Below, one piece after another: positions 44,460-57,404 of a stretch of DNA of 64,000 nt (position 1 is its first letter; each line of letters begins with the position of its first letter). Made by a program: the position numbers and the translations under genes. The notes under the pieces were generated by a model. It was not told the origin of the DNA. It was given only the letters and a program-made list of their open reading frames with translations, and did not search any database. Source of the stretch: Berberis thunbergii (taxonomy: Eukaryota > Streptophyta > Magnoliopsida > Ranunculales > Berberidaceae); NCBI GenBank assembly GCA_003290165.1, contig QNQO01002076.1:92258-156257 (forward strand), in the 5' to 3' direction.

Positions 44460-46744
44460 GTATTTTTGGATTCTTCATTTTTAGGAAGTTGTTCCAATTT
44501 TTAAACAATTTCAGAGTAAGATTCTTAGTTGTTTTATCATGAGTTTTGGAGTTTAGATTACTTTGCAATTGGTACTTCTGATTTAAATCCTAAAGACATA
44601 ATTTGCATAGACTTAAGGGGCGTTTATTTTTACCTCTTAAAGACCTTCTTGAAAAGTGAGCTATATTTCTCAAAACTTGACTTATAAAAAGCAAACCCTT
44701 GACGTTACCAAAAAGATAAAAATAAAATAAGGGATTGATAGATAAGTATGAAAGCTTCCAATTGAATGATTTAGAATGGGGTTGTGTTGCGAAATGTACA
44801 AGTAGCTTTAGAGATTTCGAAATATAAATTACCAAAATTGAAAGTACATTATTTTGACGAGTTACTTCGAAATATTTCATGTTATTTTGTAAATTTTGGC
44901 ATTTTCGTGTAAAAATCCAAAAAGTTATGAAGCAAATTACATATTTTTAGCCGAAATATGTCGTTATGTTTTGTAGATTTTGATATTTTTTGTCTGTAAT
45001 CCGAAAAAATTATGAAGAAAGTTACATATATAGTAGGGTTGAACAAAAAACCAAATTAACCGATTAAACTGACGAACCGATCAAAATCAAACCGATTAGT
45101 TTAGTTTCGGTTTGGTTTAGGAAAATTTGAAACCAATATGGTCAGTTAAAATTTTGGTTTTTAAGTGATTTTAACCACAAAATTGAACTGACCGAGTATG
45201 TATAATATATATTATATGTACAAATAATATGTTTAATTTAGTCGGTCGGCTCAGTTTACATAAATTTGTAACCAATAATAGTCGGTTCGATTTTCAATTT
45301 TAATTTATAGGGATAATTGTGTACTTAGGGTTCGTTTAATTATTTAATGTGTTTATTATGTTAATTTACTTGTATCTTACTTTTGCTCATATACGAAGTT
45401 TGACATTCCAGAAATTTTTACGTTTTTTTCTACATGCAACGAAATATTTCTTAATATCACAAGGTTGAAACTACTTCGAAAGACACAATCCGTGGGTGGT
45501 AAGGCAAACAGAACAGATTAAAGGGAGATGGTTTGGACATCTAGAAGATAAGTCATTAGAATTTTTTGTAGGTGAGTTACTTACAATCCTTGTAATAATT
45601 GAGATCCTGCAAACTATATTTGCATAGAATTAGTGTTAAAACGAATGAGAAGTACTTTGAATGGAACTACTGAAAATAAGCTTGTTTAGTTAAACATCAA
45701 GGAGTTCTCATGTGGATGAAAACATAGAACTGATGTAGTAACTGATTTAGCTGTCTATAACAAAGACATACCAATCTGTAAGAACATGTCTTGGGATGTT
45801 GGTTGAAGCCTCCAAGAAAACAGATATAAAGCTGAAAACTAAGTGGTTTATTTTATTTTTAAGAAGGCAAGAGTGTTGATGGTAGCAATGTAAAAATGCA
45901 ATAACTTGATCGAGTTGAATGTAATAACTTGGTTGGGTGCCCAGTACATCTTGGAAGCAGGCATAGCTGTTGAATCTCATTGTGATTCGTCTATTCTGGT
46001 TCAGAGGCATCTTAGGTTCAATTTGAGTTAGTGACTCTGGATAGTTTGTCACTTTTAGAACATGTTTGGATTTGAGTGTAGGCCTTATTGAATCGAGATA
46101 GGTAGACCCCCACATCAACTTGAATTTCTGTAAAATTCCATTATGCTGGTTTGGAGCATTTGCCCAGGGGTACAGTAACATTATGGAAAGCAAGGACATA
46201 AAAATCCCCTTTCCTATACTCTAGCCTTATTGAGCTTTAGAAACCCAAAATAGTTGTGCTATTCTGAGCCTCAACAGTTAAGAATTAAAGACGATTTAAG
46301 TCCATAGCTCTAATGGCTGACAGATTACTTTCTTCTTGGGCTTAAGTTCAGCAATTATGATAGTCTGATACCAGCAAAGGACCAAACACAAAACAATAAT
46401 GGGGTGTAAAAATAAATGAAGGAAATGGAAAACGGAAAATGGATTTAGATGTTCAGTATGTAGCTAGAGACCTTGAAACATAGCTGTCTTTGTGAGTGGG
46501 TAGTAATATGGATGTGGTCAGCCAGTACTAGCAAATTCATATTGTTTGTGGGAAGTCCCTACTTCTTCCACAAGGGTGCACACCCTGTTTTCCTTTTCTC
46601 TGTGCCTTGTTGTTTCTGTTGGCCAGCTCTCTTCTGTTTATTTTATTTTCCAACACTAATTTGTTTGAGTAAAAACTTATGTTGCCCATAATGTTCTTCC
46701 CATATTAGTTTGAAGAGTTCTGACACATTTTCATTTTTCCACAG
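44460..46744. other. Long intron 2 of the cap methyltransferase pseudogene
   Basis: 2.3 kb with no exon recognised. It includes the hAT-type MITE relic at 45033-45320. Introns of this gene elsewhere in the copy are 140-880 bases, so this one was probably enlarged by insertions. Confidence 0.5.
45033..45320. mobile_element. Relic of the cggttcggtt-rich hAT-type MITE
   Basis: It starts tagggttgaacaaaaaacc, close to the inverted end of the element at 28349-28776, and contains ccgattaaactgacgaacc and tcggtttggttt. The right end (tcggttcgattttcaatttt) is diverged and no target duplication is clear. Confidence 0.6.
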
Positions 46745-49171
46745 ATTAAAAGTGTTTTGATTCAGCTTTATGCACGGCAAGGGGATGCTGTTCAAGATCT
46801 TGCTTGTGGAAAGGTACTTTATGAATTGTTTCCTCGATATCTGTTTTATGGTTCAGTCAGACACGTATTGCTATCATGAGATGATTGCCTTTAGATTGAG
46901 AAGTTCTAATCCAGTCTTTTCTGCCACCATTCCTCACTTTCTGGCAAAAACTTCATTGATACTGCATTACTAATCATTTGGCAACTAGGGGGCTATATAT
47001 ATGGTTTTCTTTGTTTACTACTTTCAAGTTTTCTTCATTCAGGGTGGTGATTTGATCAAATGGGACAAGGCGAAGGTTGGATATTATGTTGGTATTGATA
47101 TAGCTGAAGGCTCGGTAAGGTTCTAAGTTTTCCTCCATTTTCCTTTGGCCTTTATACTTTGCTTGAGTGACGAAATAATGAAAATTCCTATTGTAGAAAT
47201 GAGATGGAAATTTTTATTTTTATTACCATGTGTTCTGAGTAATCTGTGAAGTCTCTACCTCCATCATTGATCGGCCAAGGTGATGATGCCATTTGAGTCT
47301 TGACTTCTATTGTGGATGATCAGACCCTCTAGGATTTTGTGGTTGAACCTTGCACACCTCTAACTCTTGATATTGTATTTATTTCTGCCATGTATTGTTA
47401 CACAAATGATATGCACGAATCTCGCATGTGTGGGCCTCATAACAATGTGTGTGTATATATGTGTATATATATATATAATTTGTGTTTTAGATTTAGAATG
47501 TTTATTTCATTTTTCGTTAAAAATCAAGTTCATTACTTTCTAAGTTAAGTTTAGCCGACTAATAATGGAAGGTTTTGTACATAAGTAATGCACAAAAGAG
47601 TAGCGGCTTTGTATTGTCAAGCTACCATCTAGTAGATATAGCATAGTATTTATCAACCCACCCTTAATTCTACAATATGCATGCACAGATTGAAGACTGT
47701 CAGACGCGTTATAATGGTGACGCTGATTAAAATCAATGTCGCAAAAAGTTTATATTCCCTGCGAGGATTATATGTGGCGACTGCTTTGATGTAAGCTAAG
47801 CAGAAATGGTCTTCCTGATAATTAGAAACCCTTTCAATGTTTGTAACTATAAATCACCTCTGCACATTTTTCCCCCTCTCTCTGACAATTTCTTAATAAT
47901 GTTCTTTTCATTGTATAAATTGAGGCTGGTTCTTTTTATTCCTTATCCTTGATTTTATTTCTCTTTCTTGTAGAATATCTCCATCACCAAATGACATTGT
48001 TTTTGTCGTTCTATTGGGATAATTCCATGGAGCTACTTTTTAAGTCATCCAGCACCAACATTTCTCTCTCCTAGTTGTTATTTTTTTAAACTTCATGCTA
48101 CTATTTTAGAACATGACGGTTCTCTTATAAAAGGATGTACATCCTAATATTGTTCATATTGTCACAGGTTCGCTTGGACAAAGCTTTGGAAGAAGATGCA
48201 CCATTTGATGTTTGCAGCTGCCAGGTGAATTATTTAGTAGTGGTTGTAGCTATTTAATGATTTTCCGTAAATGCTGTTGTAGTTAGATAGTTTAAGCAAC
48301 TGATAACTTTCTCCATTTCTGCACTTGGTGATGGTGTTTTGTTTAAGCTACCTGTAACCATTTGTTCATTCTTTCTCCCTTCCTTTTCTCTTTTTTTAGA
48401 TAGAAAAATCATACAGGTACATGAAATAAGAATTGTGTCACTATACCTTTGTCCATTTTCTGTTATCCGCATACTTACTCAAGGCAACATTCTTCATGTT
48501 GATTAACAAAAGCCATATTTGACATGTATTCCATATTTATTCACATTATTAGTCAAGACAAACATTCTTCATGTTGATTAACAAAAGCCATATTTGACAT
48601 GTATTCCATTTTACTTTTAATGAAAAGTGTATTTTTCAGTTACAGTTATAACACTAGTTGAGTGGGTTTCTTTTATTTTATCTCCTATAGGAGCCCCTCA
48701 TGCTTTACTAATATGGGTTGTTTGGTGAAGAATACTTTTGGTTCATTTGAATTAGACTTATTCAAAGTTGATGATACCTTGTATAGCTTTAATATGTCAA
48801 TTGGCATATGATGTTTTGCAGTTTGCCATGCATTACTCATGGTCTACAGAGGCACGCGCACGCCGAGCCTTAGCTAATGTATCAGCCTTACTTCATCCAG
48901 GAGGCACTTTCATTGGAACAATGCCAGACGCCAATGTTATTATAAAACAGCTTAGAGAAGGTCTTTCCTTTTTACCATTTTAGAAACTTCATGTCATCTT
49001 CATGCTTTGATATGAGAACCTAACTAATGTTTAAACTTTACTAGAAAGATACAACTGTATTTCAAGGAGGCCCTCGCCATTCTTTTTACCAATATACACT
49101 TGTAGTATCCTCCATTAATTTGATGGGGACCACACTGATAAAGTTGAGATTTCTCTCTCTCTCTCTCTGTC

Positions 49172-49803
49172 TTTTGGAGCCCGAGTCTGATTTGGGGAAT
49201 TTCTTGGAGTTGCTAGTCGTTGTTTTGCAAGACTAGCACTTCGTCATATTGGAATTGGGTTCCAAAAACCCATTCCACTCAGGTGAGTGAGAAAGTGACT
49301 TTACAATTTTGATATAATGGTATTTTCTGGTAAAATAAATACTTTTAAGTATTGATGAGTGGGTGTCATCTTATAGAAAATGGGCAAAGAAAGTCCTTTC
49401 GGTTTTGCGAAATGAATAATTTCGTCTTGGTATTATGACTTCTATGTACGAATGGCAATGAGTGGTAAACTGAAGTTATGGATTTCTGCTTACATAGTAA
49501 TATTTAAAAATGGTGTGTTGTAATGCCTGTGAATGACAATTTACATAGTTCCGTGAATGTTGAAATTGTAACATAGACATGATTTATTGCTTTGCTCTAT
49601 TGAAAGTGATTGCATAATTGAGCATTCATGGCATGTAATGATACATCAAAATATATAGACCAATCATCACGATCGTACACGTGGAATAGAGACCCATCAC
49701 GAGAATGTAGCATCCAATCTATTGGGCCACCTCATAAAGCCCAAGAAGAGTAGAGTCAGCTACAGATGCCCAAATAAGGCCCGCCATCGAGAAGGCATAA
49801 ACA
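49172..49803. repeat. Second copy of the repeat at 30040-30682
   Basis: It begins ttggagcccgagtctgattt right after a (tctc)n run and ends aaggcataaacaagac. The CACTA relic that follows the first copy is absent here. It interrupts the cap methyltransferase pseudogene downstream of exon 7. Confidence 0.85.
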
Positions 49804-50179
49804 AGACTGGAACGAATCTGAGCCCAAGTTCAAGCTCGACATGAGTTGCTAGAAGCTAAAATTGCTATTGTGATCTAGTTCTTCCTCCTCTGAAAATGTA
49901 ACAAAATATATTTGATCTTCAGGTTTTTGGTTGTTAAGTGAGAAATGAAGATAACCAAAAATTATCTCCAAATTTATCTTTTCTAGAGATTATCATGCAA
50001 TTATTACTCTCTGAACTTGAGCTGCCCAAGGCGGTCACAGGGGGATACTGGACCCTTTGAGAGTGTTATCAACTTTCATAACATATCCCGAGGCAGTATT
50101 CTAGACGTTATGATCCTGTAGCATCATCCTCATGGGTGGGTAATTTCATTGGGCTATATGGGGTGCCAGGTTATGAATT

Positions 50180-50610
50180 AGGTCTGTGGGCTTGGAGAAG
50201 TGGGTTTGTCATCATAAGGTGGCCTATTGATGTGGTATGGGATCAATCAAAATTTTTGCTCTGCAAAAAGGCATCCTTATTATGAAACTTTTTGTAAGGT
50301 CCATATCCAATACTTCCCCAACTGTACTAGCGAGGCCCTTGATGCCAGTAATAAAATTTTCAAATGGGATAGTAACTGAATTCACGCTTGTACCATATAA
50401 AATTTGTACTCTGGTAATGGTGTATCCTATTTCCAAGCATATTTTGACATGATGAAGTTGTTGACTTCCCAAAGACCATTATTAAGGACTCTATCCATGT
50501 CATTCTTGTTGTCAAACTTAAAAAACGAAGAAGCCATGTTGTGCTTACTTCTTCAAAAGGAATCCATTGCTTGATAACTGTCTCATGGATATCCGCATCT
50601 TTCATACCCA
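50180..50610 (-). pseudogene. DUF4283-type LINE ORF1 fragment
   Basis: Minus-strand pieces in shifting frames read MDRVLNNGLWEVNNFIMSKY, then VTIPFENFITGIKGLAS, VGEVLDMDLTKSF and FCRAKILIDPI. This fits the DUF4283 domain found in ORF1-type proteins of plant non-LTR elements. The plus-strand text gtgggcttgg-gaagtgggttt at 50185 also occurs at 31148 and 40920, tying this fragment to the mosaic repeat. Broken by frame changes. The stretch 50.6-51.4 kb is AT-rich with nothing seen. Confidence 0.55.
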
Positions 50611-51429
50611 GAACAACAAAATGTCATTCATTGGATACCCATTCCTCCACTGCAAAAGTGAATTCTTTGCATGTATTGGGTGTGATCAAGGAATGAGATT
50701 TCGGCATTTCGCGAATCTAGGCAAAAATTTTGTTTATTTGAAATGAGGAAAAGAAAAAGCGCGAAAGAAATAATTACGTACTTTTGAGGGTTTTTATAAA
50801 TTTCGCAAAAATACAAAAATCAGCTAAAAAATAACATTTTTCAAAGATTTTTTTAAATTTTTTTCATTAATTTTGAGATTTTCTTTTTCTAATTATCATT
50901 TATTCTAATTATTTATTAATTTTTGAAACCACCATGTAATTTTTTAATTATCATTTCTTTTACTTATATATTGACTTTTGAAACCACTTTCTAATTTTTT
51001 AATTATAATATTGATTTCATGTTTGTTTCATTTCTTGATATTTAGGCCTCATTGTCAAGTTCTCTAAGAATATACTTACAAGACAAGTCAGAAAGGTTAC
51101 AAAAAAGTGGCTTAATACTAAAAAGTAAAGGTCACCACATCCATCGAAGCTCCATCCGTTGATCCTTCAAGTCAGCTCCCAAAATCAAGTTCAGAACACT
51201 CTAGTCTCTTCGTTAGAATTAGTCCTGTGGGCCAATGTTTGGCCTGTACTAACAAAAGAGTAGCTTCTGCGACAAAACATTCTGCTATGGTACTATGATA
51301 TACTCGGCCTGGGATAGTATCAGCTAATCTGGCATGCACCATATGATATTCATGTAATTATTACATAATATATCTCTTAATTTATATATGTTAGTGTTTC
51401 AATTATTATATTTTATTCTAATTATTTCG

Positions 51430-53045
51430 TTTTCATGTCTTTGTAGGAATTTGAGCGAAAACGATGAAATCAAATTAAATCAACAATTTGATGAATGATC
51501 AATTGATTGATTCTAGTAGTGGTACAAAGTAGCGGGTCACATATCTAAACCTTACCCAAATAAGCCAAATTCACCTATTACCTAAGCCCAAGTCCGAAAA
51601 TTAACCTAAAGCCCAAACCCAACCTAGGAGAATAAAGAAAACCTATTTAGAATCTGGATATCTCTTTGGCTTTCTGGTCCTTTTGTTTTTCTCTCTTTTT
51701 TTAGCCACCACGCCGCTCCTCTCATCTCCTCCTTGGCAGAGACAGAGAGACATTCGTCTCTTGCCACTAACGAACCACCATAACAATGCCGATTACCGTC
51801 CAGCACATCCTCACCCTGTTTCGCACGCCCACCAGCCGCCACCACCCTTCCCTGTTGCAAACCATGACCACCAACATCACCACCATCTTCATGTTCCTTC
51901 GTTTCAACACAACCACCGTCACAGGCAGTGCAACCACCTCACACACCGCCCCTGTTCCATCTCGTTCTCTCTGACACCTCATATTCTTTCCTGTTTCCCT
52001 CTCTCTGGACCACCATCGCACATCACCTCGCGACAGAACAGTGAGCGCACACATAAGGAGCACCTTTCTGTCCTCTTTCGTCCTCTTCCTTCTTCGCGTC
52101 ACTTCGTCTATCTGTTTTTCCATCTTTCTCTATCTCGTAGGTGAACCAGAATGAAGCAGGAGCGGCAGCGTAGAGTGGAGCTCACTAGAGACGAAGAACG
52201 CGACTTTTTTGGCGGGAATTGTTTTTTTCAAAACAGTTTTGCTATTCGCACCCGTGATACTTGCTCTTTGTACCACCATAGTATACATGCAGCCCTTCGC
52301 GTGTTCGTGCAAGAATTGATGGATTCCACCTACACCAGTGTTGTGACATCATCCACCATGATCTTCTAGACCCCGCGCTGAGGCGAAAACGAAATCACAG
52401 GGTTTCCTAGAGTTTGTTGTATTTGAATTTATTGTTTTCTATATGTTTGACCATTAAACACAATTGATTTCTGAATTTCAATAATTTGCTTTCACCGATT
52501 ATATCCGGAATAATTATCTTGACTAGTCGGTAGTTAGAAGTTCCCTTTATTGATATTCAAAGCCCGCTTTAATCAATTAATCTGAATCTGTGATTGTGTG
52601 TGCCATAAGAAAACATGCAATGCTAGGGGTTTAGAATTAGTTAAAAAAAACATGTGATTGTATGTGCCATAGAAAGACATGCAATGCTAGGGGTTTATGC
52701 CTTTGTTGAAATCAATTGCGAACTTAGATTAATCTTTAGGTTAGTCGTGTTGATTCTTGAAAACAATAATTTGGATTATACAAATCTCGAAGAACCTGTG
52801 GTGGATTCGATGTCTTAGTCCACTTTCTTATCATCTTATCAGTTTAATTTTAGTTGTCCATTTAGTTCTTTTAATTTAGTAATTTTCATCTGTTGCAACC
52901 CCCAACTCTAAATTAGTTTATATAAGTCTTAGAATTCGAATGTCTCGTCAATCCTCGTGGGATCGACCCGTTTTTCCACTGTCTACTAATTAGACAACCG
53001 TATACTTGCGGTATTACAAGTAGGGTTTATTAACTTATTAATTTA
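51430..53045. mobile_element. Possible LTR of a retrotransposon
   Basis: The stretch has the feel of a long plant LTR: an aagcccaaacccaacctagg region, a CT-rich transcript-like block at 51660-52140, then tcctcgtgggatcgacccg, actgtctactaattagaca and cttgcggtattacaagtag near 52950-53030, text commonly found at the end of gypsy-type LTRs. A 60-base block around atgcaatgctaggggtttag is duplicated (about 52616 and 52678). No primer-binding site, internal coding region or target duplication was identified. The reading frames at 51683-52144 are low-complexity and not called. Confidence 0.35.
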
Positions 53046-53610
53046 GGTTAATAAAAACTCCATCACCCTACCCCGAGCATCCACTGTATACACTCCAAAA
53101 GCTTTCTGCTGAGAGGTGGCATAAAAACAAGCATCATAAGTAACCAATATCATACTAGAGGAAAGAGAAATGGGAGGTAAATTTGGCGTCCTGGACATTA
53201 TATTGAATCTATGAGTTCTAGCAGCCAAGAGTTGGAGGTTGATGTCACATAGTCTAGAGGTGGTAAGGTAGAACTTTGCACCGAATCCAGACCTGGATTT
53301 TGGCCCCAGTTGTAGGAGTTATTTGGTGCATTAGTGACGTGTGGGGTGGTGCGATGGGTATATAAGGTGGCCGTTTCGAGGTGGTGATGAAGTGAGGTGG
53401 ATGGAGGTGTGGTCTGAACCGATTTCGAAGGAATAAGAAACCATTGTTTATTCCATATAGCCCAGGTGTGCTAGATTAATTGGACAAATTTGGGGAAGAA
53501 AAGCTTGGCACTGTGGAATATAATACTGTTACGGGTTTCCCATATACCCAAAATGACCATCGTGATCTGAGAGAGCATTTCATCACAGAGGTTCGAGAGG
53601 AAAGATGATT
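53043..53610 (-). pseudogene. LINE C-terminal fragment (zf-RVT/RNase H-like)
   Basis: On the minus strand, pieces read MVILGIWETRNSIIFHS near 53550, WAIWNKQWFLIP near 53440, and VTYDACFYATSQQKAFGVYT near 53110, in the order zinc-binding region then RNase H-like domain that ends plant L1 elements. Frames are broken. This could be a piece of an element like the one at the left edge of the window. Confidence 0.6.
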
Positions 53611-54034
53611 GTTCTAAAAAGCGATAGGCGATGAGCAGGTGCCTAGTGCCTAGGGGGCTAGGCAGTTTTAGGTTTTTTATTATAAATTTAATAATTTACA
53701 AAAGTTAAACATAATACCTTATCAATTACATCCAATTTAATGCCAAGATGCATATGCAAAATTTTAAAACATGAAAAATTAACAATCATGAACAAATTTT
53801 ATTAAAACTCAAATGACTGAAAATGGTTATGATGGGTATTTTATACAAAGTTGAATTTGTGGACAAATATCCAAATCTACTCTTTTATTTTCCTTCAAAT
53901 TGCATGAATGACCTCAGTCATGTTTGATAAAATCTACATTACTAAAAGTACCGGCAGACTGCCCAAATTCCGTCCAGCCATTAATCTCGGCGTTTCTCTA
54001 ACTCCTAGTGCCTAGGCCGTTTTTTAGAACATTA
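53607..54034. mobile_element. hAT-type element, copy 2
   Basis: It runs from attgttctaaaaagcgatagg to ctaggccgttttttagaacat, like copies 1 and 3. The right flank matches that of copy 1 (29138-29420), the left flank does not. No clean target duplication. Confidence 0.6.
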
Positions 54035-54754
54035 AGTTCAAGTTGTACATTTTTTTTTTCTTTCGATAATTAGATTTCACTTTGCATATACTTTATATCA
54101 AGAGACTTTTTTTTTCCAATAACAGTTAAAGAAACATAATTAATAAAAAATTATTTAAATCTTTTTAATAAGGCATGCATAGTGGCAGAATATACAATGT
54201 TGACATTATGCTTTTGGAAACTCCATTATATTATAGTCGTATCTGACAGCAGGCACAGAGTTTAAGAAAATCTTTATTTCATTGTTAATATTCATGTGGT
54301 GCATTAATCTTCAAAAGGCAGGAATGTTGGAAACGTAAGAAGAGGACTAGTGAGAGCCATTTTTTTTCTTGTTTCAAATGTGTTGGTTGACTAATAATAG
54401 AATGTTGAAAATTAATTACAATTTTCCAAGATTAGATGTGATTGAGTAATAGAGAAAGTTTTATAATAGTTGAAATGAAAGAGTTTGGTAAAAGAATAAA
54501 CTTGATTATTAATGCTAAGAATCTTATCCATCCAAACAATATGTTAGTTGTTTTCAAATTATCATGTTTGCAAATTGACCATATAATCAATCATCACTGT
54601 ATTTGAAAATGATTGCGATAATTGTTAAACAGAAATGATAAGCAAGTTGTGTGTAGACTTGTAGCAATTTATAGATACTGATTGACTGATTACCGCTCCA
54701 TGCACACTCATTTTCTTCTAATTTATCACTTTTTAAGGCATAGTTTGCATAATT

Positions 54755-55311
54755 CAGTGTTCTAAAATCGCTAGGTGCTGGGCGGGCGGCGAGCAGGTAC
54801 CTAGCGCCCAGGGGCCTAGCGGTCTTAGGTTTTGTATTAACTTTAATAATTTACAAAAGTTAAGCATAATACCTTATCAATTACATCCAATTAATGTCAT
54901 ATATATATGCAAAATTTAAAACATGAAAAATTAACAATCGTGAACAAAATTTATTAAAATCAAATAACTGAAGTTGGTCATGATAGGTACTTTATATAAA
55001 TTTGAATTTGTGTACTCTTTTATTTTTCTTCAAATTGCATGAATAACCTCAGTTATGTTTGATAAAATCTACATTAGTAAAATTGGTACCGCAGATCCTT
55101 TGAGAATTCCATTAAGTAATCATCATTCGCTACATTTAGACATATCATCATTATCATCATCAAAGCCCATTCTCGAGATTTTCCAAAAAAAAAAATTAAT
55201 AGTTTATTTCTAAAAATAGGAAAGAAAAATAAATAAGAACACATCAACCTTATTAAAAAATAAAAAAATAAAAAATCTCCGAGACCCGCCTAGACCGATT
55301 TTAGAACACTG
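54755..55311. mobile_element. hAT-type MITE, copy 3, 557 bp, with perfect target duplication
   Basis: The termini are cagtgttctaaaatcg and cgattttagaacactg, perfect inverted repeats of 16 bases. The 8-bp duplication gcataatt is perfect (54747-54754 and 55312-55319). Subterminal text includes gctaggtgctgggcgggcgg and acccgcctagacc. No coding capacity. The freshest of the three copies in the window. Confidence 0.9.
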
Positions 55312-56384
55312 GCATAATTGAGTTGATCAAGAATCCAACTTGATGTATGGTACTATCAACTGGATGAGTTTGACATGCAAAACGACAAAGGTGTCCCAAG
55401 GATAATCGTTTGTAGGTGACCAAAAGCATTCTGATGATAAAGTCAGGCTTTGAACAAAATTATAAAATTTGATTTTGTAAAATTAGGGTTGCATACCTTA
55501 GTTCTTTTTTCACGTATACTTATATAGTGAGAGAATTTATCTATTCATTGATTCTACCTTGATTGCACAATAAAGAGAGATAATCTTATTAAAATTCTAT
55601 TTCTATTATATGTTCTTGTAGGGTTCTTACCCTTCAAAGACTAACTTTTTAGTATTGTTACCTCTTAGGACTCGGCGTCATTCTACTAGTCAGAATAGGA
55701 GTGGTCTAAATGATCCTTGGGTTGTTCTGGCCCAGGATTTGTATTTTGAGAGCCATTTTTTCTGTTTCAGTGAGAGCATTTTTTTCTGTGAGAGCCATTT
55801 TTTCTTTTCTGGTGGGGAGCCATTTTTTTCAAACGTGTTGGTTTTAGAAATATTCACGATTACATGAAATAATAGATATATATATTATGAATTTAGATGT
55901 ATATGAAAATGTGAAAAAAATTTAGATGCAAGTAAATCAAGGAGTTGTTTCTTCCTTTCCCTGAGGCATTTGGTTTAAGGGACATCAAGAGGACCCCTAA
56001 ATTTTCATTTTAAATAATGACCCTATTAAATTAAAAAAAAATTAATTTGTTTGAACTGAAAATTTAGGAAATTATGGATTAACACTAGAATGCAATGTGA
56101 ACATGTTAAAGTTTTCACCCGTTTCGTCACTGTATCTTGAGATGCTTGTTTAGGTTATCACCATTAAAATATATATTGACAAACAGTTATGTGAGTGTTT
56201 AAAAACCACCCAAAAAGGATGGTCTTGGATAATGGGTATTGCCGAGCTACCGACCAACTTGTCTTGTGCTTAAAGTGGACTCCCGTTCATTTCATGATAT
56301 TAATAGATTAAATTTCCTTTATTCCACTTAGTGTGAATCTCGAGATACACGTGTCGAAATGGAATTTAGATTGATCTTAAATGT

Positions 56385-56760
56385 AATTGACAGACCCATG
56401 TGGGGCCTCGCCTCTCGATGCAGTCTGGTTGAGTTTAAGATAAATCTCTATTTCATCGCTAATGCCCAGTGGTGCATTAAGAAGAGGACTAGTGAGAACC
56501 GTTTTTTTCTTGTTTTCAGACGTGTTTGTTGACTTGTGATCCATGAATTAATGACAAAGATGGCTGTTAAATTACATTGTAAGATCAATCAAAAAGAGGA
56601 AAATTTTGATTGATCTTACAATGTAATTTAATAGACCCATGTGGGCCTCACCCCTCGACTGTAGTCTGTTTGATTTAAGGAAAATCTCTATCTTCAAAGG
56701 TAGGAATGTTGAAACGTTAAGAAGAGGACTAGTGGGAGCCCATTTGACAATACTTGTTAT
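56385..56760. repeat. Direct repeat around a hairpin
   Basis: The block gacccatgtggggcctcgcc to aagaagaggactagtgaga (about 56393-56500) recurs at 56635-56740, about 243 bases later. A third related piece lies at 54290-54380 (aagaagaggactagtgagag). A 28-bp perfect hairpin sits just before the second copy. The wider 55.3-57.0 kb stretch shows no gene. Confidence 0.7.
56567..56631. repeat. Perfect 28-bp inverted repeat, 9-base loop
   Basis: 56567-56594 (ttaaattacattgtaagatc onward) is the exact reverse complement of 56604-56631. The loop is agaggaaaa. Confidence 0.95.
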
Positions 56761-57404
56761 TGTTAAGTTTCCTAATAAGAAAATATGTTTCCAACAAGTG
56801 GGCTGGGTCACTATGGTCGATGTAATATATTAATTATATGATTTTAGGTGAGAGTTAACATCATAGCTAAGTAGTTTATACTTTTTTTCAATATAAATTA
56901 TTGTAACAACCTACTATTCTATCACCGAAGCCTTTTCATATCAAATGGTAGAGACTTTTACAAATCTATCTAACATTTCAGATGGGTTTATTTACTGTTC
57001 ATGAACAGTATTTCGTGAGAGAATTCCTACATGCATTTTTATGTCATTGGCAGATGCTAAGTGAAAAAAAAAAAAAAAAAAAAAACCCGATGCTTTCCTC
57101 TCCCCCTCCTTCCCTCTCTTTCCTCTACCCAAACCCCTCCCACCAAGCAGAGAAGAAGAGAAGAAGGAAGGACAAGTATGAGAATGGTAACATCCTCATT
57201 CCTTTCTTTCAATCATCCTCCTCCTCTTCTTCTTCAGATCTAAGGTAACATCCCAATTTGGTTTTTTTTTTTTTTTCTCAGGAGATGAAGAAGGTCTTTG
57301 AGGAGGTAAGATTTGAAGAAGAGCTCCAATCCCATTCTTCAATGCTGCGATTCTCGCAATCAGAGGTGTGTTTCTCTTCTTCTTCTTCTTCTTCCATTCT
57401 CTTG

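Larger units (their letters stand above)
44108..48960 (+). pseudogene. mRNA cap (guanine-N7) methyltransferase pseudogene, C-terminal part missing
   Basis: Exons: 44108-44183 (MKRGYD, stop, SASTFVGPPQSRP), 44320-44459 (VADRYSARTNQTLEERE), 46745-46813 (IKSVLIQLYARQGDAVQD), 47043-47114 (GGDLIKWDKAKVGYYVGIDI), 47689-47790 (IEDCQTRYNGDAD, stop), 48168-48224 (EEDAPFDVCSCQ) and 48822-48960 (FAMHYSWSTEARARRALANV, GTMPDANVIIKQLR). This is the plant nuclear enzyme that methylates the mRNA cap with S-adenosylmethionine; motif I is DLACGKGGDL across the exon 3-4 junction. All seven junctions keep GT/AG. Three in-frame stops (TGA at codon 7, TAA early in exon 2, TAA in exon 5) and loss of roughly the last half of the protein make it dead. 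A dispersed repeat begins 210 bases after the last exon. Confidence 0.9.

Noticed and set aside
51683..52144. 153-codon His/Pro/Ser-rich frame
   Set aside because: CT-rich sequence inside a probable LTR; long frames on both strands overlap it and no domain is visible.
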